Source: Melitaea cinxia (taxonomy: Eukaryota > Arthropoda > Insecta > Lepidoptera > Nymphalidae). From it: DNA of 64,000 nucleotides. This document shows positions 1 through 11,200 of this stretch, in pieces. Under the pieces are notes generated by a model, which searched no databases, was not told the origin of the DNA, and worked only from the letters and a program-made list of their open reading frames with translations. Each line of letters opens with the position of its first letter. The stretch's first letter is position 1. The position numbers were made by a program, and so were the translations under genes. The stretch lies in contig NC_059395.1 in NCBI RefSeq assembly GCF_905220565.1, forward strand, positions 9,899,289 to 9,963,288, written 5' to 3'.

Positions 1-743
1 AATTCTTTTTTTGTTCAGTATCAAATCGTATAAATACTAAGTACTTATATAATACACGTTTTGGTCAACAGTATAAAAAAATATGTATTTAAATATTCAT
101 GAATAACTAACCTTTTAAATAAATTGACTTATGCAACTTTTAGTTTCAAAATACTCTAGTAAACAGTACAACATCGGTAGAACCAGCGTTAGTTTACGGG
201 AACTATTTCGGATTTCATAAATAGCCGTGACTTCTCAGGAAACTTAATATACCCTGACCTGCAATTGTTTTTTCTCCAAACTCACCTAATGTCATTTAAA
301 CACTCTAGGAGTAAAGGCCGAGTGCATCGGATTTCACATCGCCCGTGCTATTTCTAAAAAGCTTGTTTTCTCAGCAGTACGCACTTAACTAGCGAACAGT
401 AATCTAATACTGCAGCAATTTCGTCTAGGCGATGTGCCAACTGCATACACTGCTTTTATCGAATAAAATTTGAAACAGTTTTACTTTTATCATTTCAGTA
501 GTTACGATGATTATACCATTCTATAGTAAAGATATACGTGTGTCAGCTCCGACGCGTAATTGAAATTTACTCTATTAAATTAATCAAATTATAATTAATT
601 AAATTAATAAAATTCTAAATCAAAACATAAATAAACGCAAGCTTTCTGTATCGGTACAATAAATGTACGCATCGATACTCAAGCAGCTAAAAGTGACGTA
701 AAACGTGACGTCACATTTATTCGGTTTCATTATCCAAATTTTT

Positions 744-782
744 GTGGCTACGGCAGTAAAGAATATAGCCACCCCCTCTCTT
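744..782 (+). repeat. 5'-end scrap of the short RTE-derived element
   Basis: This stretch matches the 5' end of the elements at 7878-8214, 29740-30063 and 61944-62263: the GTGGCTACGGCAGTAAAG start followed by the CACCCCCTCTCT run. The match stops abruptly at the end of the run, so only the first 40 bases are present. Confidence 0.55.
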
Positions 783-2451
783 CGCTTCTTAAAGAGTAAA
801 CTCCAAAAATAATTACCGAAATAATCTGTCTTCATCTGATTTAATATTAAATAAGTTTTAACATCCTCATGGAACTAAAGCGAAGATAAAATTTCACATT
901 GATAATAACGTTACAAAAAAGTGTCTCTGGTGGGTGATACAGGCGTTTAAGATAAGCATCTGACCCTAGCCCGTGTCCCGGCTTGGCATGCAACGAATTC
1001 ACGACGTGCATTCCCAACTCATGTTGTTTTCTGTTTTTATTTTATTATTAAATTTATGTACCTATATATACATAGCGTTAGTTGGAAATATATGAATCTA
1101 TATTTGGTACTCGATACCACTAAATAGTAATTCGAAGAACTGAATTTAAAACTCGTGTAAGCGAATCTTTCTCGTTAAGGTTTCTTATATTATCATTTCT
1201 TTTAATTATGAAAAAAAAAATATCAAATTAAGAATATATAATTGAATTCAAAGAAACAGTCAACAATAGTAAAAAGTACGATAGTCTAGAATAGTACCTA
1301 CCGTGTGTGGAGTGGACGCGTCCGCGGCGCGTGCGCAGAGATAACACATCGCAAGCTAATAGAATTTGTCGTTGATCCTTTTTTGTGGCATCCACTGAGA
1401 TGAGACACTCGATTAGTAATTAGACGGGTGACACATGTTTTGGGATCTTTTATCTTGTATTAGGCTCATTAGTGGCCAGGATTCAAACATTTTTATCGTC
1501 CGACCCGAAACGAAAACAGTAGACGGTTTTTTAGGTGCACCTTTTTACGACACTCTTAATTTTTAAACTGCGATCAGATAAATACGCGATATCCTAAAGT
1601 TATACACCTACTCAACTAGCGTACATGTGTGAATGACACGGCATAATAATAGTATGAACTTATTTATAATCAAATGAATGAAAGGAAGTATCAGCATTCA
1701 AAACCGTGGAATGTGATGCGTTCATTCAGAATGTTGAAATAGTAACAAAAATTGCGGTAGAGAAACTCTATAAAGTAAAAAGCCCTATTATTGCCACGTT
1801 AACAGACACTTGAGATTAGCATCTGTAGCTTTTCAACGCGATCTTCATGTTTCAAACACAATACGGGATTACAAGCGAAGAGGTTTATTTGTAAACATGA
1901 CAAAGAAAAGTGTATTGTTGTGGTTGTATGCGCTGCGGACACTCCAGCGACTCTGCCTACTCGTAATATTCTTGAATGGTCTACACATGACACACGATTC
2001 GATGAACTCGTAAAGGTTTATTATAAGTAGGTTTCTAATCACAGTGGATATAAAAATTTCTTTTACAAAAAAAAAAATTGTACCACGGTCTATTTTAGTC
2101 TTGTAAAAACAGTGGTTGTAGAATCAGCATTAATATTATTCGAGTTTTAATTCTATTCTGGTTGTAGTATATTCAAAAATTTCGCTTAAATTTACACTTA
2201 TATTCGGGATTCAATGGGATGATTGGATGGAAAATTAAAAAAAACACAGACGGGAACCAATCTATTTAGTATACATTATAAATGCGAAGTTTTGTCGTAT
2301 AACTAAGTATTAAAGATCTTGCACGCTTTCATAATGTGTTAAGTTTTTAAAGTCACGTTTATTTCACATTATCAATCAATAGTATTTGTACTTTAAATGT
2401 ATTTATTGCTACTGTTGTGTACTGGATTTAATTATATTATATACCTAAGAT

Positions 2452-2480
2452 ACTTAAAGAATATAACCACCCCCTCTCTT
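2452..2480 (+). repeat. Second 5'-end scrap of the short RTE-derived element
   Basis: It carries the same TAAAGAATAT...CCACCCCCTCTCT word as the scrap at 744-782. It is too short to be more than a fragment. Confidence 0.45.
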
Positions 2481-2524
2481 TTTTATATATTTTTATTATT
2501 TTTTAGAAATTTTTTTTTTCTTAC

Positions 2525-2765
2525 ACCTATGTAAATCAAAATCAAAATTAAATAAACTTTATTCAAACAGGCCCCAAAAACACTTTCGAATCGTCATTTT
2601 ACAAATTAAAATTTTAAAGTGTTTATTATTTCTAAAAGACAAGCTACCACCGATTCAAAATGCAGATTCTGCAGAGAAAACTCGGTGGATAAGTAACTCC
2701 GCAGCCACCTACTTTTTTGAAAATAATATATAAACTGAGTTTTAGTACAAAATTAGTTATCTTGC
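2525..2765 (-). repeat. Interspersed lepidopteran repeat, LINE 3'-end type
   Basis: It shares the words AAGCTACCACCGATT, CGAATCGTCATTT and a CTCCGCAG...TTTTGAAAATAATATA block with 22545-22800 (same orientation) and, inverted, with 14525-14700. The inverted copy ends in an AATAAAG-like signal followed by T-rich DNA, so the family probably represents the 3' end of a retroposon read on the minus strand here. The parent element is not known to me. Confidence 0.6.
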
Positions 2766-3429
2766 ATGAAATACAGCAGTATTATAAATTAAAACATTAA
2801 AAAAAATATTCTGATACGGATTTAAGAACAAAACTACATACATACATTTGATAAATAAGCGGATGCCGCTGCTAAAGATTAAAGTACTCCACCATAATCA
2901 TCACGTCATAAGCAGGGCTATTGGGGCTTCTTTTCTCGATTCGCGTCATAATTTACTAAACGGCCAAATGTAAATATGGCTTTGGTGTCGACGATAAAGT
3001 TCAATATACCGTATCGGGTTTACGTTTAGTATTCTTAAAGCTGTGTGACAAAGTCTTCTTATATAAGATGATTTATAGACGTGTTAAGTATCCCGAACAA
3101 TTGTTACGAATATTTATTTATACTCGTGAACTATAAACAACGAGCAAATCTGGTTATTTATGACGTGATACGATATTTGCAGTTGCTTCCAACGATGTTT
3201 TATTTAAACATGCAGAGAGATATTTAAAGTCTTACTTTTATACAAAAATTGTTTTAAAATAGTATTAAATAATGTAATTCATGAAACAAAGATTTTAAAC
3301 GATAAGAGAACGAAATATGTTGTTTGCTATCGTGAAACAAGCAATCATAATTTAAAATTTAATAACGTATGAACACGACTGAAAACACTCAATGCTACAT
3401 TTATTTCGCACTATAAATCTATATAGGTA
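2766..3429. other. AT-rich non-coding DNA, nothing recognised
   Basis: There is no open frame of note and no recognised repeat. Confidence 0.4.
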
Positions 3430-3745
3430 CTAGCTGACTCGGCAAACGCTGTCTTGCCGCTAAACGCTATTTAAAAATAGCGGTTGGTGGTAGAAGGGTA
3501 AAAATTTAGGGTCATATGTATTTTTCAATGCCAAACCATAATAAAATAAAAAATAAATAATTTATCTAAAAATTAAAAAAAAAAAATTGGGGTGGACTAC
3601 CCTTAACATTTAGGGGGATGAAAAATAGATGTTGTTCGATTCTCAGATCTACCCAATATGCACATAAAATTTCATGAGAATCGGTCAAGCCGTTTCGGAG
3701 GAGTTTAACTACAAACACCGTGACACGAGAATTTTATATATTAGA
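3430..3745 (-). mobile_element. Non-autonomous Helitron-like element
   Basis: Read on the minus strand it starts TCTAATATATAAAATTCTCG and ends with a hairpin (GGCAA...TTGCC arms) a few bases before CTAG, inserted between A and T. That is the Helitron signature. A fragment of the same family lies at 14107-14246 in the same orientation. It encodes no protein. Confidence 0.65.
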
Positions 3746-3801
3746 TAATTATCGCAATACACACTTTTAATTATGTCGAATAAGTTACAACACTAATCAC
3801 T

Positions 3802-4307
3802 GAGTTCGCGGCAGAAGTTTTGGCCCTCAGTTCCCGGCAGCCCCACTGTTCCTGGCTACGGCAGCGGCCGCGGTAACGGTGGGGCGGGGGGTGCTAAGAA
3901 TCACCGAGCTATGGGAGGCTGATACTCAAAACTACACCTGGCTACGTATAATAGACGCACGCTACGGCTGGACCATCACCTTACCGAACTTGAAGTAGAA
4001 CTGAGTCACATTAAGTGAAGCATACTGGGGTTGTATTTAGTCCGAAGAGAGGGTAAGGACACGATGATCCTGGACTCCGGGCACTTGTTCTACTTCCATG
4101 AAGGTGATGGATGGGCTTTCCCAAGGTGGCGTCGGTTTTTTGGCCCACAAGACTCTCACTAACAACTTTGTGGAAGTCAGGCAGTGTGTCGACCCGGTTA
4201 GCGTACCTTGTACTTACTCACTGACAGGTACTACCTGAAAGTGATACAGGTATATGCGCCGACCTCGGCATACTCTGACGATGAAGTCGAAGCCTTGTAT
4301 GATGATA
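3802..4307 (+). pseudogene. RTE copy A, 5' UTR and endonuclease N-terminus
   Basis: The reading frame is broken by several small indels and stops. The translated pieces match the start of the intact RTE protein at 8277-11231: the proline/glycine-rich leader, the TYN-RTLR block that holds the conserved Asn of AP-like endonucleases, and the VIQVYAPTSA block with the conserved Tyr. The match stops at 4307, exactly where the Helitron-like element begins. Confidence 0.8.
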
Positions 4308-6601
4308 CTAGCGACCCGCCACGGTTTCGCACGGGCAATGCTGATACTAAATATACTACAGAATGTCTTTATATACAACGTCCACAGCTTTTTTTTTTTA
4401 AATTATACGATACAAACATGTTTTCTTTAGAGGATATTCTTGAAAGAGCGACATATAAATTGGCTATGTGAAAAACACTCAACGCACAAGTCTAAGCCTG
4501 CGACGTTGAAAGTTTGACCCTGCGAATTATTAACGGCTTATAAAATTTACTCAGTTCTTGTTTGAACTCACACCTTAAAAGTATACGTATGATTATAAAC
4601 AAATTGCCATATAATTAGTTTGTGTTGCAGTAAAAAATATTTTACCTACTATTCTTTCGACTAAAACCAAAAGATAATCAACAATTATCAACAACAAAAG
4701 ATTACCTATTCTATTAAGTTATTTTTTTAACTTAAATACTTAACGTAGTACCTACGTCGTAGGATTTTCGATAGTTAAAAATAGTTGCTAAAATACTAAA
4801 TTGCCTAAATTCTTAATTGAAACCAAGATCTTAACAGAAGAAATACAATTGATAAATTATGGTTTCAATCTAATCCTATCCAACCTAATGTTACTTACTA
4901 TAAGTGTGGCTTAAGCTTTAATACCGACTCTTTAGTCGGTATTAAGGTTAATTTTTAAACGAAACGTACGAACATACAATGCCGAAAAAATTGTCGCACT
5001 GAAAAGCACGTTTTGTTTTAAAAAAATCGGCCAAGTTTTTTTTATTTTTTTTTTTCATTTTTTTATGTTTTAAGCATAGTTTATAGTTGGATTAAGTTAA
5101 GAGAATGTCATATTTTGCCTATTTACAATGTCGTTATGTGTTAAATAAGAGCGTGTCTCGCCATCAAACAGCAAAGTTTGGCGAGGACTATCAAGCTGTA
5201 ACCATTGTAATTATTTTTGAAATAAAATAAATTAAAAAAAAAAGTGCAAGTCGGACTCACGCACGTTCCGTTGCGTACCATTGACTAAACTAAATATAAA
5301 TAAATGTTCTGTAAAATACGTAATTGTTACATAAAATTAAATCGACTGTCCCTACGTATAATATCGAAATTGAAAAAAGGCACTTTTTATGCTGAATGAT
5401 TTGTTAAGTATCGATACTGAGTATAAACTCATGAAAAATGATTGATTGATGATTTTATGTGTATTTTATAGCATTTTCTCTTTTTTCTTTAAAAAAAATA
5501 CATAAAAAGTAGTTTTTTCATGCAATAAAAAAATAGAAAATTTTCAGTTTCGATACTGTACAGGGACAGTCGAAATATTTTGTGAATATTTCAAGCGTTT
5601 ACCTAGTGCTGATTTTAACATCGTCAAAGCGGCAAAAAATCACTTTTGTTGTAAACGTCCCCCCCCTAAATATTTTGTTTATTATAATTCTATTATTTAT
5701 TAAGTGCCTACTTGTTACCGTTTATTGATATCGCGCAAAATTAGGCAAAAAATCGCGTTTGTTGTATGGGACCCCCCTTAATTTATAATTTTATTTTGTT
5801 TTTAGCATTTGTTATTATACCGGCAACCAAAGTACATAATTTATGAAAATTTCAACTGTCTATCTATCGCAGTTCTTGAGATACAACCTGGTGACAGACA
5901 GACGGATAGACGGACGGACGGACGGACAGACAGCGAAGTCTTAGTGATAGGGTCCCGTTTTTACCCTTTGGGTACGAAACCCTAAAAATAATTCATTTTA
6001 GTATTTAAATACTATCATACAATTTCAATTTTTTTTTAATTATCGTAACGTACTTATAAGTACAGATTATGTTGTCGCGCTGAAAAGCACGTTTTTATGT
6101 TATTTTCTTCGCTAGAAAGCTGCGATAAGCGCCAGCGATCGCTGCTAATCATAAAGTGCTTTAGGGTGAAGCGCATTATTTTACGGTGTGTCTAGTACTG
6201 TTGGCCCTAGCCCTTGACAGCGTCACCGGGTGGGGTGGCCAGGTTCTGAGACCCAACCGTGAAGGAGAAAGTGGAGCCCTTTAAGAGGGCTCGGGGTGTC
6301 CGTTCGTCCTAAGGGCCTCCTAGCAAAGTCGCACCTCGGCTTAGGACAAAGTCGGTATGATGGGCGAAGCCCCACCTTCGACGCGTAATTATTTTTATTT
6401 ATTTAAGCACGCGCCACCGGCCCTCGGCCGTTACTACCCCGGTCTCTACTATATTATGCATGTATACATATAAACCTTCCTTTTGAATCACTCTATCTAT
6501 TTAAAAAACCGCATCAAAATCAGTTACGTAGTTTTAAAGGTCTAAGCATACATAGGGACAGACAGACAGCAGAAGCGACTTTGTTTTATACTATGTAATC
6601 A
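4308..6601 (-). mobile_element. Helitron-like element inserted in RTE copy A
   Basis: Removing 4308-6601 restores the RTE sequence ...GATA|TTACAAG... seen in the intact copy B, so the insertion lies exactly between A and T with no duplication, as Helitrons do. On the minus strand the 3' end is a CCCG...CGGG hairpin followed by GGTCGCTAG. The 5' end reads TGATTACATAGTATAAAAC, close to the TC start expected. No transposase is readable. The interior holds another repeat (5240-5990), a GC-rich block (6190-6440) of unknown origin, and a 24-base word TTGTCGC(A/G)CTGAAAAGCACG present twice (about 4991 and 6072). Confidence 0.75.
5240..5990 (+). repeat. Interspersed repeat (GTGCAAGTCGGACTC...GTACGAAACCC family)
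   Basis: It starts near an A tract with AAGTGCAAGTCGGACTC and ends with a GACAGACGGA-rich microsatellite, then TAGGGTCCCGTTTTTACCC and GGGTACGAAACCC. The element at 28338-28700 ends, inverted, in the same GTCCGACTCGCACTTGG word, so the two are relatives. No coding capacity is seen. Confidence 0.6.
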
Positions 6602-6678
6602 TTACAAGAGCCATGCATGGAACTACTTCGAACTTCTATAACATCGTTATGGGAGACTTTAACCCTAAAGTGGGAATC
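6602..6678 (+). pseudogene. RTE copy A, endonuclease core scrap
   Basis: It translates to a block equivalent to residues 167-191 of the intact RTE ORF, including the MGDFN-KVG motif with the catalytic Asp/Asn pair of the endonuclease. It continues directly from 4307 once the Helitron-like element is removed. It ends where helicase-LINE sequence begins. Confidence 0.85.
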
Positions 6679-6681
6679 TAC

Positions 6682-8265
6682 TTATGGTGCTGCTCGATGA
6701 GGTAGAGGCAGCCATATATAATAACGACACATCCCAGGTTTTCAAAGGAAACATGTCAGGAAAATATGTGGCAGCATATAGCGGCACAGGCGATTTTGTG
6801 GGCACGGTTGAGGCTGCGGGGCGAGAAGACCCGGTTTTGGTGGTTGCCAAGTTCACAAGAGTAATGCTGGATGACAGGATGCTTGAGATGGAAAAATCCA
6901 TTTCAAGGGATTTTGATGTTGACGCGGGCTTGTGGGCTGGCAATTGCCGAAGCTCAAGTGGATAAATGGGGTACCAAGGTGCGGAAAAACGCCACACATA
7001 GTCGGAAACTTCAATGAGAATGTACTACTAGAACTAGTAGTTACCACGACGGTCGAAGCTGCCAAAGATCTTAAAGAGAAACTAGCCCGCCGCTTTGGCG
7101 ACAAAATCAGGTCTCAGGTCAGGTACGTACTATGGCCTCCGTTTTAACAAATGGATTCAAAGAGGGCAAGAAATGTAACCGACTAACGGTGAACGAAGCT
7201 CTTATGAACCATTTTAGAGCTATAATAATGGTGGCACGGCTTTCGGCTGCAAACGAAGTTGTTCTCATCGGAGACGTCAACCAGTTGCCTTATATAAACA
7301 GAGAAAATCTGTTCGAAATGAGGGACTGTAGACCTTATTTGACAATCAACATCTCACGTGAGTTGTCCTGCACATACCGGAGTCCCATGGACGTTCTATA
7401 TACCATCTGTGAGGTATACGTAAATATGTACTCGTCAAATCCGGCCATCCCACTCCCTCAAAATGAATGGATACACTGGCGCGCCAATACCAAAACTTTA
7501 AAAGGACACCCTATACTTGGTCTATACGCAGGAAGAGAAAAAATCCTAATAGACCAGGGATACGGTACTAGAGAGGGATCGCGCGTTATGACCATTCATA
7601 AAACACAAGGGCAAACCTACGGCGAGGTGATCATCGTCCAGACAAAGACCGAGAGGCTACAAATCTACGACAGTGTGCCTTATGCGGTAGTAGCGTTGAC
7701 AAAACACACTAACACCTGTGTCTACTACACTAACGACGTTGATGACGCAATCGATGGTTCGTTAGCTGAGCGCTAGGTGCCTCGACGAAAACCATCTTGG
7801 AGCACAATCTAAAAAGAACGACCTACAAGCGTGATATGTTGCTGGCAAGGGCTCTGTTCAAAATGCTGGGAGCAGGCATCATCATCATTATTACAGCCTA
7901 AACAGTCCACTGCTGGACATAGGCCTCCACAAGTTTACGACAAAAATAACGTGAACTCATGTGTTTTTCCCATAGTCACCACGCTGGGCAGGCGGGTTGG
8001 TGACCGCAGTACTGGCTTTGTCGCACCGAAGACGCTGCTGTCCGTCTTCGGCATGTGTATTTCAAAGCCAGCAGTTGGATAGTTATCCCGCCATCGGTCG
8101 GCTTCTTAAGTTCCAAGGTGTTTGTGGAACCTTGTTATCCCTTAGTTGCCTCTTACGACACCCACGGGAAGAGAGGGGGTGGCTAAATTCTTTAGTGCCG
8201 TAGCCACACAGCACGGGGGCAGGCGTGGCATATGATATACAAATAAGTAAGTAGATATAGATATA
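6682..8265 (+). pseudogene. Helicase-LINE copy 1: degraded viral-type SF1 helicase domain
   Basis: This is a decayed copy of the C-terminal half of the 789-codon ORF at 45016-47385. Homology starts at the equivalent of codon 375. Relative to that ORF I see an 11-codon in-frame deletion after 6820, a one-base loss near 6930, a mutated Walker A (the second Gly is Arg and the last Thr is Pro, about 6970-6996), and several small insertions causing frameshifts near 7025, 7108 and 7445. Motifs B, III, IV and VI are still readable in 7132-7776. The coding tail is split by the short element at 7878-8214 and ends around 8265, where RTE copy B is inserted. The 5' edge abuts RTE copy A without a visible duplication. 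Confidence 0.85.
7878..8214 (-). mobile_element. Short non-autonomous RTE-derived element (SINE-like)
   Basis: It is flanked by a 10-bp duplication with one mismatch, GGGAGCAGGC at 7868-7877 and GGGGGCAGGC at 8215-8224, which splits the helicase coding tail. On the minus strand it runs from GTGTGGCTACGGCAC, through the CACCCCCTCTC run and a conserved middle, to the RTE 3' end (CCAGCAGTGGACTG) and an ATGATGATG tail. The middle is the same sequence as the 5' UTR of RTE copy B at 11231-11397. Full-length relatives are at 29740-30063 and 61944-62263. Confidence 0.85.
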
Positions 8266-8267
8266 TA

Positions 8268-11200
8268 CTCATCACTTCAGCCTAACGCAGTCCACTGCTG
8301 GACATAGGCCTCCCCAAGTTCGCGCCAGACATCCCGGTCTTCCGCAATCCTCATCCAGCCGACACCGGCAATCTTACGTATATCGTCGGTCCAACGGGCC
8401 GGAGGACGTCCCACACTGCGTTTGCCAAGACGCGGTCTCCACTCTAGGACCCGTCTACTCCAACGCCCATCGGTCCTGCGACACAAATGACCAGCCCACT
8501 GCCACGTCAACTTGCTAATTCTGTAGGCTACGTCGGTTACTTTCGTTCTCTCGCGGATAGTCTCATTTCTAATCCTATCTTTAAGAGAAACCCCAAGCAT
8601 AGCCCGTTCCATTGCACGTTGAGCGACCCTAAACTTGTGGACCAGTCCCTTTGTCAGTGTCCACGTCTCGGCTGCGTATGTTAACACAGGCAGGACGCAT
8701 TGTTCGAAGACTTTTGTTTTCAAGCATTGCGGAATCTTCGAAGTGAAGACTCGACGAAGCCTGCCAAACGCCGCCCAGCCCAACCGAATCCTCCTATCGG
8801 CCTCCTTCTCGAAGTTGTTGCGGCCCAGTTGGATAGTATGGCCTAGGTAAATATAATCCTGAACAACTTCGAGAAGGGTACCATCGACCGATACCGGTAT
8901 CGGTATGACTTGGTTGTTAAACATGACTTTCATCTTATCCAAGTTCATACAGAGACCGACACGTCGGGAGGACTCGTTTAGGCCGGCCAGCATTTGGCCT
9001 AACTCATCCAGCGTCTCCGCAAAGATGACAATATCGTCGGCGAAACGAAGGTGAGAGATGAATTCACCGTTGACGTTGATGCCTCGTTCCCCCCAATTTA
9101 AGGTCTTAAAAACATCCTCTAGCGCAGTGGTAAACAGTTTCGGTGATATTACGTCCCCCTGTCTTACCCCGCGCCGGAGGGAAATAGGTCTTGTTTTTTG
9201 GTCATTGACATGAACGGTCATCGTCGCCGCGTCGTACATAGATTTCAGTACATCGATATATCGCCAGTCGATATGACATCTCTGCAGAGAGTCCAGGACA
9301 GCCCAGGTCTCGACAGAGTCGAAGGCTTTCTCGTAGTCCACAAATGCCATACACAGCGGTTGATTATATTCTTCCGTCTTTTGAATAATCTGCCGAACAG
9401 TATGGATGTGGTCCACGGTGCTGTAGCCATTTCGAAACCCAGCCTGCTCCGGTGGTTGGAATTCGTCGAATCTTCTAGCGAGACGATTCGTAACAACCCT
9501 CGAAAACAGCTTATAGACGTGGCTCAGAAGTGAGATCGGTCTGTAATTCTTTAACAGAGACTTATCGCCTCTCTTAAAGAACAGCACCACCACACTCCTG
9601 GACCACGCCTCCGGCGTGGTACCTCGGTGGATGACGGCGTTAAATAGTCTTGCCAAGGGTTTCAAGACTGGTCGCCCTGCGGCTTTAAGGAGTTCAGTGG
9701 TAACTCCGTCATCCCCCGGGGCCCTGCCGTTTTTAAGCTGCCCGAGCGCTGCACCAATTTCATCCTCTTCGAAGACCGGGATACACTCCGAATAATGGCG
9801 CAACAATGGTGCCCGTGGATCTTCGGTGTCCCAAGTCGCAGGCTTGCGTGCGCTCAATGAGTACAGCTGTCCATAAAATTTCTCAACCTCTCCTCGGATC
9901 TGAGGGCGAGAGCAGACGGTTCTGCCATCCGCTGTTTTTAGCTTCGCAAGAAGGCTTCTCCCCAATGGTCTTTGGAAAACTTTGGACCTCCTATTCTGCT
10001 CAATCAGAATAGCAATCTCTCTCGTATTTGAGCAGCGGAGGTCTCGGCGTACAAGCTTCCGTATCCTTTTGGAAAGAGCCCTCTGTTCTGGTGAAGCAGC
10101 CGGCAACTCGCGCCTCCGCCGCATCAGATCCAAGGCTTCGGGAGAAAGTTTGTTCTGCTTCATTGGTTTTGTTGGTGAAAAGTGCCTGCGACCCAGTGTA
10201 CACACCGTCTTCACCACGTTGTCGGTTATCTCGTCCACGTCGCTAGTAGTTTCCAGCGAATCGAATTGGTTTTGGAGTTCCAATTGAAACTGCTCGGAGC
10301 CACATATTATTTGGAGCAGCGTAGGTCGGAGAGTAGATTTCATCAAGCGGGTCCGCTCCTTTCGGAGACATATATTCAGAGTGCCCCGTACTAGCCGGTG
10401 GTCGCTGCCGGTGTTAAACCTGTTAACCACTGAGACATCTCTGAATATATGCCTTTTATCCGCTATGATGAAATCTATCTCGTCCCTCGTCACAGTATCG
10501 GTGCTTTGCCATGTCCACCTCCTTTGGGGCTTCTTCTCAAAAAATGAGTTCATCAAGAAGAGCCCCTCCGATTCGAGGAAGTTGACAAGCGTCTGCCCCC
10601 TGTGATTCCTGTGCCCCAATCCGTGTGGTCCGATGCTCGATCCGTCGCGATCTTGTACTCCCACTTTAGCGTTGAAGTCTCCCATAACAACGCTGTAGAA
10701 GGTCGAAGTAGTGCCATGTATGGCCCTTGTAATATCTTCATACAAGGCTTCGACTTCATCGTCAGAGTGTGCCGAGGTCGGCGCATATACCTGTATCACT
10801 TTCAGGGAGTACCTGTCGGTGAGCTTAAGTACAAGGTACGCTACCCGGGTCGACACACTACTGACTTCCACAACGTTGTTAGTGAGAGTCTTGTGGACCA
10901 GAAAACCGACGCCACCTTGGGAAAGCCCATCACCTTCACGGAAGTAGAACAAGTGCCCGGAGTCCAGGATCATCGTGTCCTCTCCCTCTCTTCGGACTTC
11001 AGACAACCCCAGTATGCTCCACTTAATGTGACTAAGTTCTACCTCAAGTTCGGTGAGGTGATGGTCCAACCGTAGCGTGCGTCCATTATACGTAGCCAGG
11101 AATATTTTTCTATGGCAGCCTCCCGTACCCCGGTGATTCTTGGCACCCTCTACCCCACCACGGCCGCTGCCGTAGCCGGGAATAGTGGGGCTGCCGGGAA

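Larger units (their letters stand above)
1..2524. other. AT-rich non-coding DNA upstream of the opa terminal exon
   Basis: No gene is recognised here on either strand. The short open frames, including the pair overlapping at 1799-2013, resemble no family I know and lie in AT-rich DNA. A small GC-rich patch is present around 1306-1345. Because the opa terminal exon starts at 14814 with a splice acceptor, this stretch may be opa intron or intergenic DNA; that is inference. Two short scraps of an RTE-derived element are listed separately. Confidence 0.5.

Noticed and set aside
1799..2013. Overlapping open frames on both strands
   Set aside because: They are short, without known motifs, and overlap each other in AT-rich DNA; no splice or start context supports either.
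8487..11075. Plus-strand open frames opposite the RTE ORF (up to 157 codons)
   Set aside because: They are antisense shadows of the intact minus-strand reverse transcriptase.
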